Shown: piece after piece, positions 1-8,394 of the stretch
Layout: each line of letters opens with the position of its first letter
Position numbering within the stretch: position 1 is the first letter of the stretch
NCBI GenBank assembly: GCA_947497145.1
Contig: CANMFQ010000012.1
Span: 1 to 64,000 of the forward strand
Origin: an uncultured Flavobacteriaceae bacterium
GTDB lineage: Bacteria; Bacteroidota; Bacteroidia; Flavobacteriales; Flavobacteriaceae
Direction: 5' to 3'
Length of the DNA stretch: 64,000 bases
Notes under the pieces: model-generated
Databases searched by the model: none
The model's input: the letters and a program-made list of their open reading frames with translations, nothing else
What the model was told of the DNA's origin: nothing
Made by a program: the position numbers and the translations under genes

Positions 1-77
1 CAAGAGCCGTATGATGGGAGACTATCACGTACGGTTCTGTGAGAGACTTGGGGTGAAATTCCCCTTGTCTACTCGAT
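1..77 (+). mobile_element. Group II intron 3' end (domains V and VI), left copy
   Basis: Positions 4-37 form a 34-nt hairpin that starts GAGCCGTATG and ends CGTACGGTTC, the layout of group II intron domain V. It is followed at about 40-77 by a domain VI-like hairpin (GGGGTGAAATTCCCC) and ends ACTCGAT, fitting the AY 3' terminus of these introns. The exon junction is therefore placed after 77. The intron body lies left of the window, so its reverse transcriptase cannot be seen. A near-identical 3' end lies in the opposite orientation at 614-689. Confidence 0.85.
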
Positions 78-104
78 TACATCAACGTTGTAAGACATTT
101 AAAA

Positions 105-602
105 ATGAATATAGTCGGACTAGAAAAATATCTTTCCAATAAACAAAAGATGTTCTTGCTATATTTCGTTGTAACCCTTCTTTTTGGAACAATTCAAATG
201 TTTGGAAATGGAAACAAAATTGCAGGACTATTATGTTTTATAGGTCTGGTCGTTACAGTTTCATTATTGTTTGCAAAAAAAGGTTTGATTTCAAACTCAA
301 ATGGAATTTATCAAGGACTGATTCTAGAAAAAATTGTTCTGTACAAACAGAAAATAGATATAGACACTTATAAACAAATTTTAATATTTGAAAATAACGC
401 ACCGCAAAACATACCTTGGTGGACGGACTTGACAATCGATATGTTCATCAATGATAACGCCTATACTTTTTATCTAGCTAACGAAGAATTGAAAAAGAAA
501 AAATACTTAATGTCGTTCAAAGAGAAAGATTCAATGGACAATGGACTTAGATTTTTTCGTAATTATACTAAACTGAAGCTGGAGTTTATCGAAGCGGCAT
601 AA
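105..602 (+). CDS. Small two-helix membrane protein, unknown function
   Basis: This 165-residue protein is not recognised. It has two hydrophobic segments near the N-terminus (about residues 17-33 and 40-58), then a soluble part of about 105 residues rich in Lys, Asn and Asp, probably cytoplasmic. The gene is tightly boxed in: its ATG lies 27 bases after the left intron end and its stop lies 11 bases before the end of the inverted right copy. The leader contains CAACGTTGTAAG. The position suggests an accessory gene. The long open frame and sensible topology support it as real, but no role can be given. Confidence 0.7.
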   Translation: MNIVGLEKYLSNKQKMFLLYFVVTLLFGTIQMFGNGNKIAGLLCFIGLVVTVSLLFAKKGLISNSNGIYQGLILEKIVLYKQKIDIDTYKQILIFENNAPQNIPWWTDLTIDMFINDNAYTFYLANEELKKKKYLMSFKEKDSMDNGLRFFRNYTKLKLEFIEAA

Positions 603-613
603 AACTGCTTACA

Positions 614-730
614 GTCGAGTAGGTAAAGGGGAATTTCACCCCTAAATGGCTCACAGAACCGTACGTGATAGTCTCCTATCATACGGCTCTTGTTGTACAG
701 TCTTTGGTTTAAGTTCTAATAAACTTGAAC
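614..730 (-). mobile_element. Group II intron 3' end, right copy (inverted, 5'-truncated)
   Basis: Read on the minus strand, 689-656 is a 34-nt domain V differing from the left copy at one base (GATAGG instead of GATGGG). Domain VI follows, ending ACTCGAC at 614. Upstream on the same strand lies a decayed reverse-transcriptase C-terminus, so this was a protein-coding intron. No convincing GUGYG-type 5' end is seen between 850 and 1130, so the copy looks truncated. Its 3' end faces that of the left copy across the gene at 105-602. Confidence 0.83.
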
Positions 731-854
731 CCAGCTGCCAGTGATACAACAAGTTGGGTTCTATTTTGAGTATGCTCCGAAGCCATTTTACTGCTTTATG
801 CTTACTCCCTTTAAATAGCTTATACTTGTTTAACACCCATTTGATGATTCGGTG
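651..854 (-). pseudogene. Remnant of group II intron reverse transcriptase/maturase C-terminus
   Basis: On the minus strand the frame reads RIIKWVLNKYKLFKGSKHKA followed by a KWLR...LLYHWQLG stretch (about 854-729). This matches the conserved end of many bacterial intron-encoded proteins (K-Y-K-R-F-R, then WL, then FxHWxxG). A TAG at 857-855 interrupts the frame upstream, and the frame then reads on into the intron's own domain V. No HNH endonuclease motif follows the HW motif, which would fit a class lacking that domain. Only this tail survives, so it is a broken gene and not a functional ORF. Confidence 0.65.
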
Positions 855-1133
855 CTATAGCTGATAGCATACTAGCGAAAGACTCCTTATGCTAACTTTA
901 CCATAATAATTTACCCAACCGCTAATTTTAGGATTTAGCAAGCTAGTAGCTAATTTTAAGCCAATCAACAACTTCTACTTAAAGGTACGAAATACGCTTC
1001 AGAAAAAACACTTTTTGATTTCTAAGCAAACCTAGGAATTAAACCCTTGGCTATCGATTAAAAAACACACAGCCTCCAGTTCAACCACCAATCATATATA
1101 ACTGTACGCGTATTTGTCTATTTCAACAATACG
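855..1133. other. Non-coding stretch between intron remnant and J-domain gene
   Basis: No open frame or clear hairpin terminator was found here. The left part may be decayed intron body. The right part lies just downstream of the stop of the J-domain gene, and no U-tract hairpin is evident. Confidence 0.4.
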
Positions 1134-1583
1134 CTATGCTTCTTGCAGGGTACGTTTTGATTTTCTGTAGGTGTAGTTAGGGTAAATGGAGCGCTTAGCA
1201 AAACGATTTAATTTATTAGAATTAATCATCTTTAAATATACCGGCTTGGTTACACCAAAATACTCATAAGTGGTTCCATCTAAAAAAGTAATTTCTAACA
1301 ACAAACCTTTGTGCATGTAATCTGCTATTCCTGATTTTGTTATGGTTTCTGTATAGGCTGCTGAGTTTGCAGCAATGGTTTCAGGAGCAATACTTACCAA
1401 AAAATGATAACCGTCAATTATAGTCCTACTTTGTACCTCAGCTTCTTCGCGTTTAGGGTCGCCCTCTTGAAACTTATCAGGATGCCATTCTTTTACTAAA
1501 TTACGGTATGTAGTTTTGAGTGTTTTAAGCTCAATCTCCTTTTCTACATTAAATAGCTTCTTATACTGATTTATGCGTTTCAT
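1134..1583 (-). CDS. J-domain protein with C-terminal KTSC domain
   Basis: The 149-residue protein starts with a J-domain: helix II ends in WHPDK with the diagnostic HPD at residues 34-36, so it could stimulate an Hsp70 (DnaK) ATPase. Residues about 82-143 look like a KTSC domain (a small lysyl-tRNA-synthetase-C-terminal-like fold, here with EITFLDGTTYEYFGV and a YRKSKR tail), which may bind nucleic acid. It lacks the G/F region, zinc fingers and C-terminal domains of full DnaJ, so it is a specialised co-chaperone at most. It is a single gene, separated by a terminator from the lipoprotein gene upstream. Confidence 0.8.
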   Translation of the reverse strand: MKRINQYKKLFNVEKEIELKTLKTTYRNLVKEWHPDKFQEGDPKREEAEVQSRTIIDGYHFLVSIAPETIAANSAAYTETITKSGIADYMHKGLLLEITFLDGTTYEYFGVTKPVYLKMINSNKLNRFAKRSIYPNYTYRKSKRTLQEA

Positions 1584-1701
1584 AGAACTGTTTTTTTAAC
1601 AAGCGGCGAAACTACATCTTTATTTTGGTTAGTTAGGGTATTATGAACAGTACTTTATTTTTAGACAACAAAGCCCTTACATAATTATACGTTGGCAATA
1701 G

Positions 1702-1740
1702 AAAATGCCTTTTTGAAGGAGACTTCAAAAAGGCATTTTT
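1702..1740 (-). terminator. Rho-independent terminator after the lipoprotein gene
   Basis: The inverted repeat AATGCCTTTTTGAAG / CTTCAAAAAGGCATT has a very short loop and T/A runs on both sides. It lies 47 bases past the stop of the gene at 1787-3190 and could act in both directions. Confidence 0.8.
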
Positions 1741-1786
1741 GCTATGGTATAGTAAGCTACAAAAGTAGCTTTTAATGGCTGTTACA

Positions 1787-3190
1787 TTAATAAATACCGA
1801 TATATGTTCCTTCGGCTAAATTGTTTAAGGTAGCGCCCAAAGTGAATCCGTCTGCACTTTCTGATGTGGTATCAAAAATATACACATTTCCATTCTCTCC
1901 TGTTGGGGTAATTGCCATATAGAATTTGCCATCTTTTACTACCCCGCTTTGGTATTGTGTTAGCCATAGGCTTTCAGGTAAATTCATTTTAATAGCTGTA
2001 CCATTATATAAATCTACACGAGCAACAGACCAATTAGAATCACTGCTACTAGCAGTCTCATCGGTTCTTAGGTAAGGCACATAACCAATTCCATCACCAA
2101 CATAAAACCAGCCATAGGATTTTGTGTTTTCGCCCAACAGTTCTGATAGATTAAAGCGAAATGATTCATCATAAGTACCATCAGAAATTTTAAGAATATA
2201 GGTGTCGTATGTGTTGTCTGGCACGGTAATAATCTGATACACATCTCCTTTTTCGTCTAAATAAGAAACAGGCGTTCTATACCCGTTAGTTGCACCAGCA
2301 GCCATTTCTGTAGCAATAATTCTTGGATTGGTTAATGACGGATAATCTAAGACCAAGGTCTCTGTATTGGTATACACCGCTTTTGGACAACCTCTTCCGC
2401 TACAAGGATTTTCAGGATCATAAGCACTTTTAGACAAACCATAATAAATTTTGTCTCCCGCAATAACAGGAGCATCTACTCTACCAACATAATTATGTGA
2501 TGCTAAGTCTGTATCACTAACGGGAATAGTAATTTCTTCAATAGAACCAAATGACAAATCTTCTAAACCTACGGTCATCACCCTAAGTGTAACGTCTGAA
2601 CGTACAAAAGTAGAATCGGTATAAACATAATTACCTTCTACAAGGGTGCTATCAGTATATTGATAAACCCTTCTGGCATTAGAGCCATCTGCATAATGAA
2701 TTGATGCCGATGCTTCATTCGCTTTAGTCCATCTAGGGTAGGCAGTACCCATAGCAAATTCTACATTTTTTTCTGTTTGCAACTGATAATCTTCACCACC
2801 GTCTACCGAAAATTTATAAACCCTTCCTCCACCATAGTCAAGGTTATATACCGATGTACCATCTTGCGAAGAAAAAATTCTTGCCGTTCTTGTAGAAGGC
2901 ATCTCATACCCCACTCCATCATAACTTACCACTACACCTGCACCAACGTCTTCCAGTGCTTGGGTATATACTTTGGTTTCTCCAGTGGGACTTGCCGATA
3001 AAGCCAGCGTAAATAGTTGTCTTGAATCTCCTTCTTCCGCTGTAGAATCATCAGTATTTCCTTCCTCAGTATTGGGCTCAGCCACTGGATCTACAGGATT
3101 ATCCTTACCGCAAGAAGCAAGTAATAGCAATGTAAATGCGCTTATTATTAGCGACTTTTTCGATGAAATTTCAGTGTTTAAACGAATCAT
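1787..3190 (-). CDS. DUF4374-like outer lipoprotein of the TonB receptor locus
   Basis: The 467-residue protein begins with a lipoprotein signal (hydrophobic run, then LLLLASC with Cys at about 27), followed by an acidic Glu/Asp/Thr linker. The mature part is beta-rich with repeated YxLxYGGG-like and 'VY.FD..' strands, resembling a beta-propeller. It most resembles the DUF4374 family, which in Bacteroidota is found beside siderophore-type TonB receptors. Its gene lies 30 bases downstream of such a receptor, so the two are probably co-transcribed. A role in ligand capture at the cell surface is inferred from context only. A CGRGC pair of cysteines occurs in the middle of the chain. Confidence 0.65.
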   Translation of the reverse strand: MIRLNTEISSKKSLIISAFTLLLLASCGKDNPVDPVAEPNTEEGNTDDSTAEEGDSRQLFTLALSASPTGETKVYTQALEDVGAGVVVSYDGVGYEMPSTRTARIFSSQDGTSVYNLDYGGGRVYKFSVDGGEDYQLQTEKNVEFAMGTAYPRWTKANEASASIHYADGSNARRVYQYTDSTLVEGNYVYTDSTFVRSDVTLRVMTVGLEDLSFGSIEEITIPVSDTDLASHNYVGRVDAPVIAGDKIYYGLSKSAYDPENPCSGRGCPKAVYTNTETLVLDYPSLTNPRIIATEMAAGATNGYRTPVSYLDEKGDVYQIITVPDNTYDTYILKISDGTYDESFRFNLSELLGENTKSYGWFYVGDGIGYVPYLRTDETASSSDSNWSVARVDLYNGTAIKMNLPESLWLTQYQSGVVKDGKFYMAITPTGENGNVYIFDTTSESADGFTLGATLNNLAEGTYIGIY

Positions 3191-3220
3191 AAAATAGTTA
3201 TTTATTTATTAATAGTGTTT

Positions 3221-5653
3221 TTAAAATAGGGTGTAATTGATTTTTGCGTAAAATGCTCGCCCTGGTTTTTGCAGCGCATAATTATCAAAAACCTGTTTGT
3301 CTAAAATATTTCTGACATCTAAGGCTAGGGTTAATTTTTTATTTGGAAATGTGTAGGCTACGCCCAAATCAAATACCAATTGGGTAGGTATAATATCTTT
3401 ACCCATCCCCCCTAGAGATTCCCAATCTCTATAAAACCAATGTACATAAGACAAATTGGAAGAAAATGTAGTATTCGATTCTTTTTGAAAGAGGTGTACA
3501 AGCTTATACCTAAGGTTTCCATTAGCTGTAAAAAAAGGAGCATTACGTTCTCGGTCTCTATACCAATCATACTGCAAACCGGTTTCGTCAAATTGGGTAT
3601 TAAAACGAGAATTAAAGACAGATACATTCCCCGTAAAATCTAGTTTTTCATCATACGAGTAGAATACATCAATATCAAAACCCTTACTTATATAACTGTC
3701 ATCATTGATATATTCTGTAGTTTCATCCGTATCATCTTCTCGTACATTTCGTTTAATTTTATCTTTAGTATCACGAATAAATGTGTTGATTTTGAGTTTA
3801 GCCTCATGTTTGCCAAACTGGTAGCTACCAAGCGTAATTCCTAGGTTTAAATTTTTACTTCGCTCAGGTTGTAGTGCATAATTGGGCTCTAAATTTTCGG
3901 CTACATTTCCAAATAACTCATGGGCTACTGGTAGTCTAAAAGAGTTTTCTGCTGATGTCATTAAAAGCACATTAGCAAATAGCTCATAGGCTAGTGTAAA
4001 ACCGTATCCATTAGCAGCTACATCTCTTTGTACATCATTTAATTGAACCGCTGCCGTAGCATTCTCCTTTTTGTATTCAATAATTCGAATACCTTGCTTG
4101 AAGTACTTGTAGAAAAGCGAAGCACTTAACTTATCATCCAATCCTTTAAAATCATAACCAGCACCAACAATACTTCTATTAGAGAATCGGGTGTCTTCTA
4201 AGTTTCGTATATCTACATGTCGAAGGGGGTCTTCTGAATCTCTTGTAAATCGTGTATGCAAGAAATTTGCTGTAAATTTATGATGCTGATCTACCCTATA
4301 ACTGCTGGTGGCACGACCAACATATACCTTCTCTATATTCTCTTGTAAAGTAGGATAACCGGCCTCTGCCCCACTAGCATGTTCATAGTAGCCAATTAGA
4401 TTGCCATCGGCATCAAACCTTTCTTTTCGTTTTCCATCCCAGTCATAGATAAAGGCTGTAGTATCAATAACATGTCTTTTTAAATGAGAATAAGAAGAAA
4501 AAAGGTTAAGACTCCATTTTTCTGATAAGAAACTGCGGTCTTTAAAGGAAATAGTAGCCAAGTTGGTTTGCTGATCAGCAGTTCTGTTTCCATAAACCGA
4601 TTCCATTGTTGCACCATGCTGAATATCTTTGTCTAAGGAAGAACTTACAACACCTACCATTAATTCATCTGCCCACTTTTTATTGGTAAAGCCAGCTGCT
4701 ACATCAAATCCACCTGAACTGTAGGTATCATGAAATCTTTTAGCTGTTACATAGGTGATATCTCCTGTTGTAGGAGCTGTAGTATACACTTGGTTTCCAT
4801 ATACCTTGTAATTATTATCTGAGTAATTATAAAAACCAGAAGCCCTAGCGGTAAATCCTGATTTATCATTGTAAAAACTCCCAGAAATAGCAGCTTGATG
4901 CGTATTAAAAGAACCAAAAGAATACGAGGCCGATAAGGTATTAGCAGCTATGTTTTCTTTTAAAACCACATTAATAGCTCCACCAAGTGCATCACCAGCC
5001 AAGGCTACAGGCACTACCCCTTTATACACTTCTATTCGCTCAATCATATTGGTAGGAATGCTACTTAAAGAGAATGAAGGACCATATGCCTGTATTGGGA
5101 TTCCGTTAATAAAAACTCTAATGGCATTTCCAGAGAGCCCGTTTATATTATACCTTACCCTTGACCCCAAGCCACCATTTTGCCGAATACGAACCCCTGA
5201 AGTACGGTCTAAAACCTCATTTGCCTGAATGGATTGTAATTGCACCTCTTTCATTGCTACAGCACTTACGGCAAAACCTTTTGTTTCTAGCTGTGTTATT
5301 TGTGATGTTCCTTTTACTACAACCTCGTTTAAATTTTCTACATTTTCCTTAAGCACAAAATCCAACGCTATCTTCTTCCCTGCTAAAGTTTTAGCAATTA
5401 CTAATTCTTTATAAACCGTTACAAACCCTAAATACGAAGCAATCACCGTATACCTACCAGCAGGAATAGTAGCAATAGTATACCTACCATTATCTTCTGC
5501 CTGAGCGCCAAGTGCTTTATCTTTAATAACAACTGTGGCTCCAAAAAGAGGTTCGCCAGTAGCAGCTACTACCTTACCTGTAAGTGTCGTTTGCGCTTGC
5601 AGTGCGATAGCTGTAGCAAAAATTAATAGTAATGAGAGTAGCTCTTTTTTCAT
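3221..5653 (-). CDS. TonB-dependent outer-membrane receptor (siderophore/iron type)
   Basis: The 810-residue receptor has a signal peptide (ending ALQAQ, about residue 21), a carboxypeptidase-regulatory-like beta-sandwich (about 22-105, TLTGKVVAATGEPLFGATVV), a plug domain (about 115-235, with the EVVVKG TonB-box-like start and DALGGAINVVL) and a beta-barrel ending in Phe (YTLF), as expected for outer-membrane insertion. A divergent AraC regulator and a DUF4374-like lipoprotein make up the rest of the locus, an arrangement typical of iron-siderophore uptake in Flavobacteriia. The substrate cannot be read from sequence. It lacks the SusC signature and has no SusD partner, so a carbohydrate role is less likely. 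Confidence 0.85.
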   Translation of the reverse strand: MKKELLSLLLIFATAIALQAQTTLTGKVVAATGEPLFGATVVIKDKALGAQAEDNGRYTIATIPAGRYTVIASYLGFVTVYKELVIAKTLAGKKIALDFVLKENVENLNEVVVKGTSQITQLETKGFAVSAVAMKEVQLQSIQANEVLDRTSGVRIRQNGGLGSRVRYNINGLSGNAIRVFINGIPIQAYGPSFSLSSIPTNMIERIEVYKGVVPVALAGDALGGAINVVLKENIAANTLSASYSFGSFNTHQAAISGSFYNDKSGFTARASGFYNYSDNNYKVYGNQVYTTAPTTGDITYVTAKRFHDTYSSGGFDVAAGFTNKKWADELMVGVVSSSLDKDIQHGATMESVYGNRTADQQTNLATISFKDRSFLSEKWSLNLFSSYSHLKRHVIDTTAFIYDWDGKRKERFDADGNLIGYYEHASGAEAGYPTLQENIEKVYVGRATSSYRVDQHHKFTANFLHTRFTRDSEDPLRHVDIRNLEDTRFSNRSIVGAGYDFKGLDDKLSASLFYKYFKQGIRIIEYKKENATAAVQLNDVQRDVAANGYGFTLAYELFANVLLMTSAENSFRLPVAHELFGNVAENLEPNYALQPERSKNLNLGITLGSYQFGKHEAKLKINTFIRDTKDKIKRNVREDDTDETTEYINDDSYISKGFDIDVFYSYDEKLDFTGNVSVFNSRFNTQFDETGLQYDWYRDRERNAPFFTANGNLRYKLVHLFQKESNTTFSSNLSYVHWFYRDWESLGGMGKDIIPTQLVFDLGVAYTFPNKKLTLALDVRNILDKQVFDNYALQKPGRAFYAKINYTLF

Positions 5654-5692
5654 TCTTTGCTTATTTCTTATTTAGATTAAATAAAAATAATA

Positions 5693-5700
5693 TATGTTTG
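5693..5700 (+). promoter_or_regulatory. Candidate -7 box for the AraC gene
   Basis: TATGTTTG matches the Bacteroidota -7 consensus TAnnTTTG and lies about 50 bases ahead of the preferred ATG of the AraC-family gene. No good TTG -33 element is seen at the right distance. Confidence 0.4.
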
Positions 5701-5732
5701 CAAAGGTAAAAATGAAAGGAAACCTCTTACAA
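5701..5732 (-). promoter_or_regulatory. Candidate -33/-7 promoter of the TonB receptor gene
   Basis: On the minus strand 5708-5701 reads TACCTTTG (TAnnTTTG) and a TTG -33 element lies at 5732-5730 with a 21-base spacer. The box is about 50 bases ahead of the receptor ATG. It abuts the plus-strand -7 box, giving TATGTTTGCAAAGGTA. Confidence 0.5.
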
Positions 5733-5749
5733 CGCAATTGGAAGTTATT

Positions 5750-6745
5750 ATGACGCAAAAGGAACAAATAAAGATGACCTTAAAAAGTCCTATTTATAAT
5801 GGTGGAAAATTGGTAAAATTTTTAAATGGCGACTTTTCATCCCCTACCCTTTTGGCAAAGAAATGGACATGGTCCAATGCAAATCAACAAGCTGTCATGA
5901 TTGATTATCAAGTAGATGGTGCCTTTATCTCCATACAACAACACACCGTATGTAACAAATACAGTGTTGAAACTAATTATGAGGGAGCTTGTCTTAATTT
6001 GCATTTTGAACTTGAAGGTGTACACTGCTGTCAATGGCCAAAAAAAGACACAGCCTTAATTTCTGAAGGCCTCTATAATTTATACTACTACCCCAATATA
6101 GGTGTTACTTCAACCTACACTGCAAAACCAAGATTCATTTTAGACATCTATTTTTGCAAACAGTTTTTACGAAAAATAATAGGAAAGGATGACTATCTAT
6201 TAGCCAACTTTAAAGAAGCTTTATCGCTAAAAAAACAATCGACCTTATGGATGCGTTGCCAATCCATTTCAAATGACCTAAAAATGTTAATGCTGCAAAT
6301 TACAAAGTGTGATTTACCCGATAGTCTAAAAAAATCATTTTTAGAAGCTAAGGTGGTAGAGCTTTTGGTACTTATTCTAACTAAAAAAACAAATAAGCAG
6401 TCTCCTATTATTGCTGTAGACGATGCCCATCACGATTATAACGCCATAAAAAAGGTAGAACGGTATATTCAAATGAATTTAAAAAATAAATTAACTATAC
6501 CACAGTTAGCACAGTTGGCAGGTTGTAACACCTCTAAACTGAAAAAAGAATTTAAACAGGAATTTAACACCACTATATTCAAGCACATCACCCAACTCCG
6601 TATGCAAGCCGCCAAAGAGTTGATTCTTAAAAAAAACTATACTATTTCTCAAGCATCCTATGAGGTTGGTTATAAGAATGCCCAACATTTTACTGTAGCA
6701 TTTAAAAAGACCTTTGGATTTCTACCACGAGAATTAAAGAAATAA
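5750..6745 (+). CDS. AraC-family transcriptional regulator (PchR-like)
   Basis: The last 100 residues hold two helix-turn-helix motifs of the AraC family (LTIPQLAQLAGCNTSKLKKE, then TISQASYEVGYKN...HFTVAFKKTFGFLPRE). The N-terminal two thirds is an effector or dimerisation domain with several cysteines. It is transcribed divergently from the TonB receptor, and regulators in this position generally activate the receptor in response to the imported siderophore (PchR type). The frame opens at a TTG at 5738, but the ATG at 5750 is the more likely start, giving 331 residues. The ligand is unknown. Confidence 0.85.
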   Translation: MTQKEQIKMTLKSPIYNGGKLVKFLNGDFSSPTLLAKKWTWSNANQQAVMIDYQVDGAFISIQQHTVCNKYSVETNYEGACLNLHFELEGVHCCQWPKKDTALISEGLYNLYYYPNIGVTSTYTAKPRFILDIYFCKQFLRKIIGKDDYLLANFKEALSLKKQSTLWMRCQSISNDLKMLMLQITKCDLPDSLKKSFLEAKVVELLVLILTKKTNKQSPIIAVDDAHHDYNAIKKVERYIQMNLKNKLTIPQLAQLAGCNTSKLKKEFKQEFNTTIFKHITQLRMQAAKELILKKNYTISQASYEVGYKNAQHFTVAFKKTFGFLPRELKK

Positions 6746-6808
6746 TGCTCCTGAAATAATAGGATTTAATTCGTCTATTTAAAACAGCCTTAAGCTGTAA
6801 TAAGTGCA

Positions 6809-7408
6809 CTAAGAAAGGTCAGAACCTATCAATTTTAAAAATTCATTTCGTGTTTCAATTTTTTCAAATTGCCCTCTAAAACCCGAAGTTGTGGTTACCG
6901 AGTTTTGTTTTTGAATGCCGCGCATCATCATACACATGTGTGAAGCTTCAATAACTACAGCAACTCCCTGTGGCTTTAAAGTGTCATTGATACACTCTAA
7001 AATATCGTGCGTTAACCGCTCTTGCACCTGTAAACGTCTTGCAAATACATCAACAATACGGGGTATTTTACTCAAACCTACTATATGACCGTTGGGAATA
7101 TAAGCTATATGTGCTTTCCCAAAAAATGGTAACATATGATGCTCACACAAAGAATACAATTCAATGCCCTTGATAATGACCATGTCGTCATAGTCTTCTT
7201 TAAACATAGCGCCTCGTAAAATTTCAGCGGCATCTTGTTGATAACCCTGCGTTAAAAATAACATCGCTTTGGCTGCACGTTCAGGGGTCTTTAACAAACC
7301 TTCTCGCTGTACATCTTCTCCTATCTCATCGATAATTGAAGAATAACGCTCTCTTACCTCATCTGTAATCTCTAAATTATATTCTTCTAAGTTTCTATAT
7401 GGCGACAT
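6809..7408 (-). CDS. folE: GTP cyclohydrolase I
   Basis: FolE converts GTP to 7,8-dihydroneopterin triphosphate, the first step of tetrahydrofolate and pterin synthesis, in the cytoplasm as a homodecamer. The 199-residue length is normal for the type I enzyme. The zinc ligands are visible: Cys88 and His91 in [12 protein letters not shown], and Cys159 in SHMCMMMRG. The [19 protein letters not shown] motif at 114-132 is diagnostic. It is a single gene, divergent from the LolD-type ATPase gene. Confidence 0.97.
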   Translation of the reverse strand: MSPYRNLEEYNLEITDEVRERYSSIIDEIGEDVQREGLLKTPERAAKAMLFLTQGYQQDAAEILRGAMFKEDYDDMVIIKGIELYSLCEHHMLPFFGKAHIAYIPNGHIVGLSKIPRIVDVFARRLQVQERLTHDILECINDTLKPQGVAVVIEASHMCMMMRGIQKQNSVTTTSGFRGQFEKIETRNEFLKLIGSDLS

Positions 7409-7444
7409 CTATATTTTGTTTATTCTTTTTTATTAACTATTAAA

Positions 7445-7452
7445 CAAAGTTA
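7445..7452 (-). promoter_or_regulatory. Candidate -7 box for folE
   Basis: The minus strand reads TAACTTTG, matching TAnnTTTG, 37 bases ahead of the folE ATG. No TTG -33 element is visible at the expected spacing. Confidence 0.35.
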
Positions 7453-7639
7453 CGTATAAATTATCAGTTCTCACCGATTAATTATGCTTAGCGAGCCGAA
7501 AGATAAGATATTGCCACGTAAAATCAATTGATATCCTAGGTACAGTTAAAAATTTAAGCATCTTAAATAGGAAGCATTATATGTTCTATTTTGTCATGTC
7601 CACCCTAATGTTTACTTTCATCCCATAAAAGAACATCGC

Positions 7640-8329
7640 ATGATAAAAGCCGTTAATATTCAAAAGCTTTATGGAGACCTTCAAGTTTTAAAAGGTGTTG
7701 ATTTGGTTATAAATAAAGGTGAAATTGTGACCATTGTTGGGGCTTCAGGAGCGGGAAAAACAACCCTATTACAGATTTTAGGTACTTTAGATACGCCTTC
7801 AAATAAAACAAGTAGCACACTCAAAATCAATGACATAGAAATTAATCATTTATCAGAGAAAGCGCTTGCAAAATTTAGAAATGAACATATCGGGTTTATT
7901 TTTCAATTTCACCAACTATTGCCTGAGTTTACAGCATTAGAAAATGTATGTATTCCTGCTTTTATCAAAAAAACGCCGAAAGCTGATGCCGAAAAACGAG
8001 GTAAAGAATTACTCGATTTTTTAGGACTTTCTGAGCGTTATCATCATAAACCAAACGAACTTTCGGGAGGAGAACAACAAAGAGTTGCTGTAGCAAGAGC
8101 CTTAATAAATAACCCTGCCATTATTTTTGCTGATGAGCCTAGTGGAAATTTAGATTCTGAAAGTGCCGATAACCTACACAAGCTATTTTTTCAATTACGT
8201 GACAACTTTGGGCAGACTTTTGTTATTGTTACCCACAATGAGCAATTAGCGAATTTAGCAGACAGAAAACTAGTTATGGTTGATGGGCGTATTACAAGTC
8301 ATGGAAAAGAAGTGATTGCTAATTTATAA
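7640..8329 (+). CDS. lolD: ABC transporter ATPase, LolD type
   Basis: The 229-residue stand-alone ATPase has Walker A GASGAGKT (34-41), signature [15 protein letters not shown] (141-155), Walker B IIFADEP (161-167) and the H-loop His199. Sequence and length fit the LolD/MacB/FtsE group, which powers MacB-fold permeases. LolD extracts mature lipoproteins from the inner membrane and passes them to LolA. No lolC/E permease is adjacent, so the partner is encoded elsewhere. LolD is the best guess within the group but is not proven. The stop lies 65 bases from the convergent Tm-1-like gene with no obvious terminator. Confidence 0.85.
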   Translation: MIKAVNIQKLYGDLQVLKGVDLVINKGEIVTIVGASGAGKTTLLQILGTLDTPSNKTSSTLKINDIEINHLSEKALAKFRNEHIGFIFQFHQLLPEFTALENVCIPAFIKKTPKADAEKRGKELLDFLGLSERYHHKPNELSGGEQQRVAVARALINNPAIIFADEPSGNLDSESADNLHKLFFQLRDNFGQTFVIVTHNEQLANLADRKLVMVDGRITSHGKEVIANL

Positions 8330-8394
8330 ATAGTGTGTGGTTAGAAATACCAAAAAAATAAATTTGTTTCTTTTTGCGCTTTTTCTATTTGATA

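Noticed and set aside
3221-5653. SusC-type carbohydrate receptor
   Set aside because: The SusC signature after the plug is absent, the protein is shorter than SusC, and no SusD partner is adjacent; the AraC and DUF4374-like neighbours suit iron uptake.
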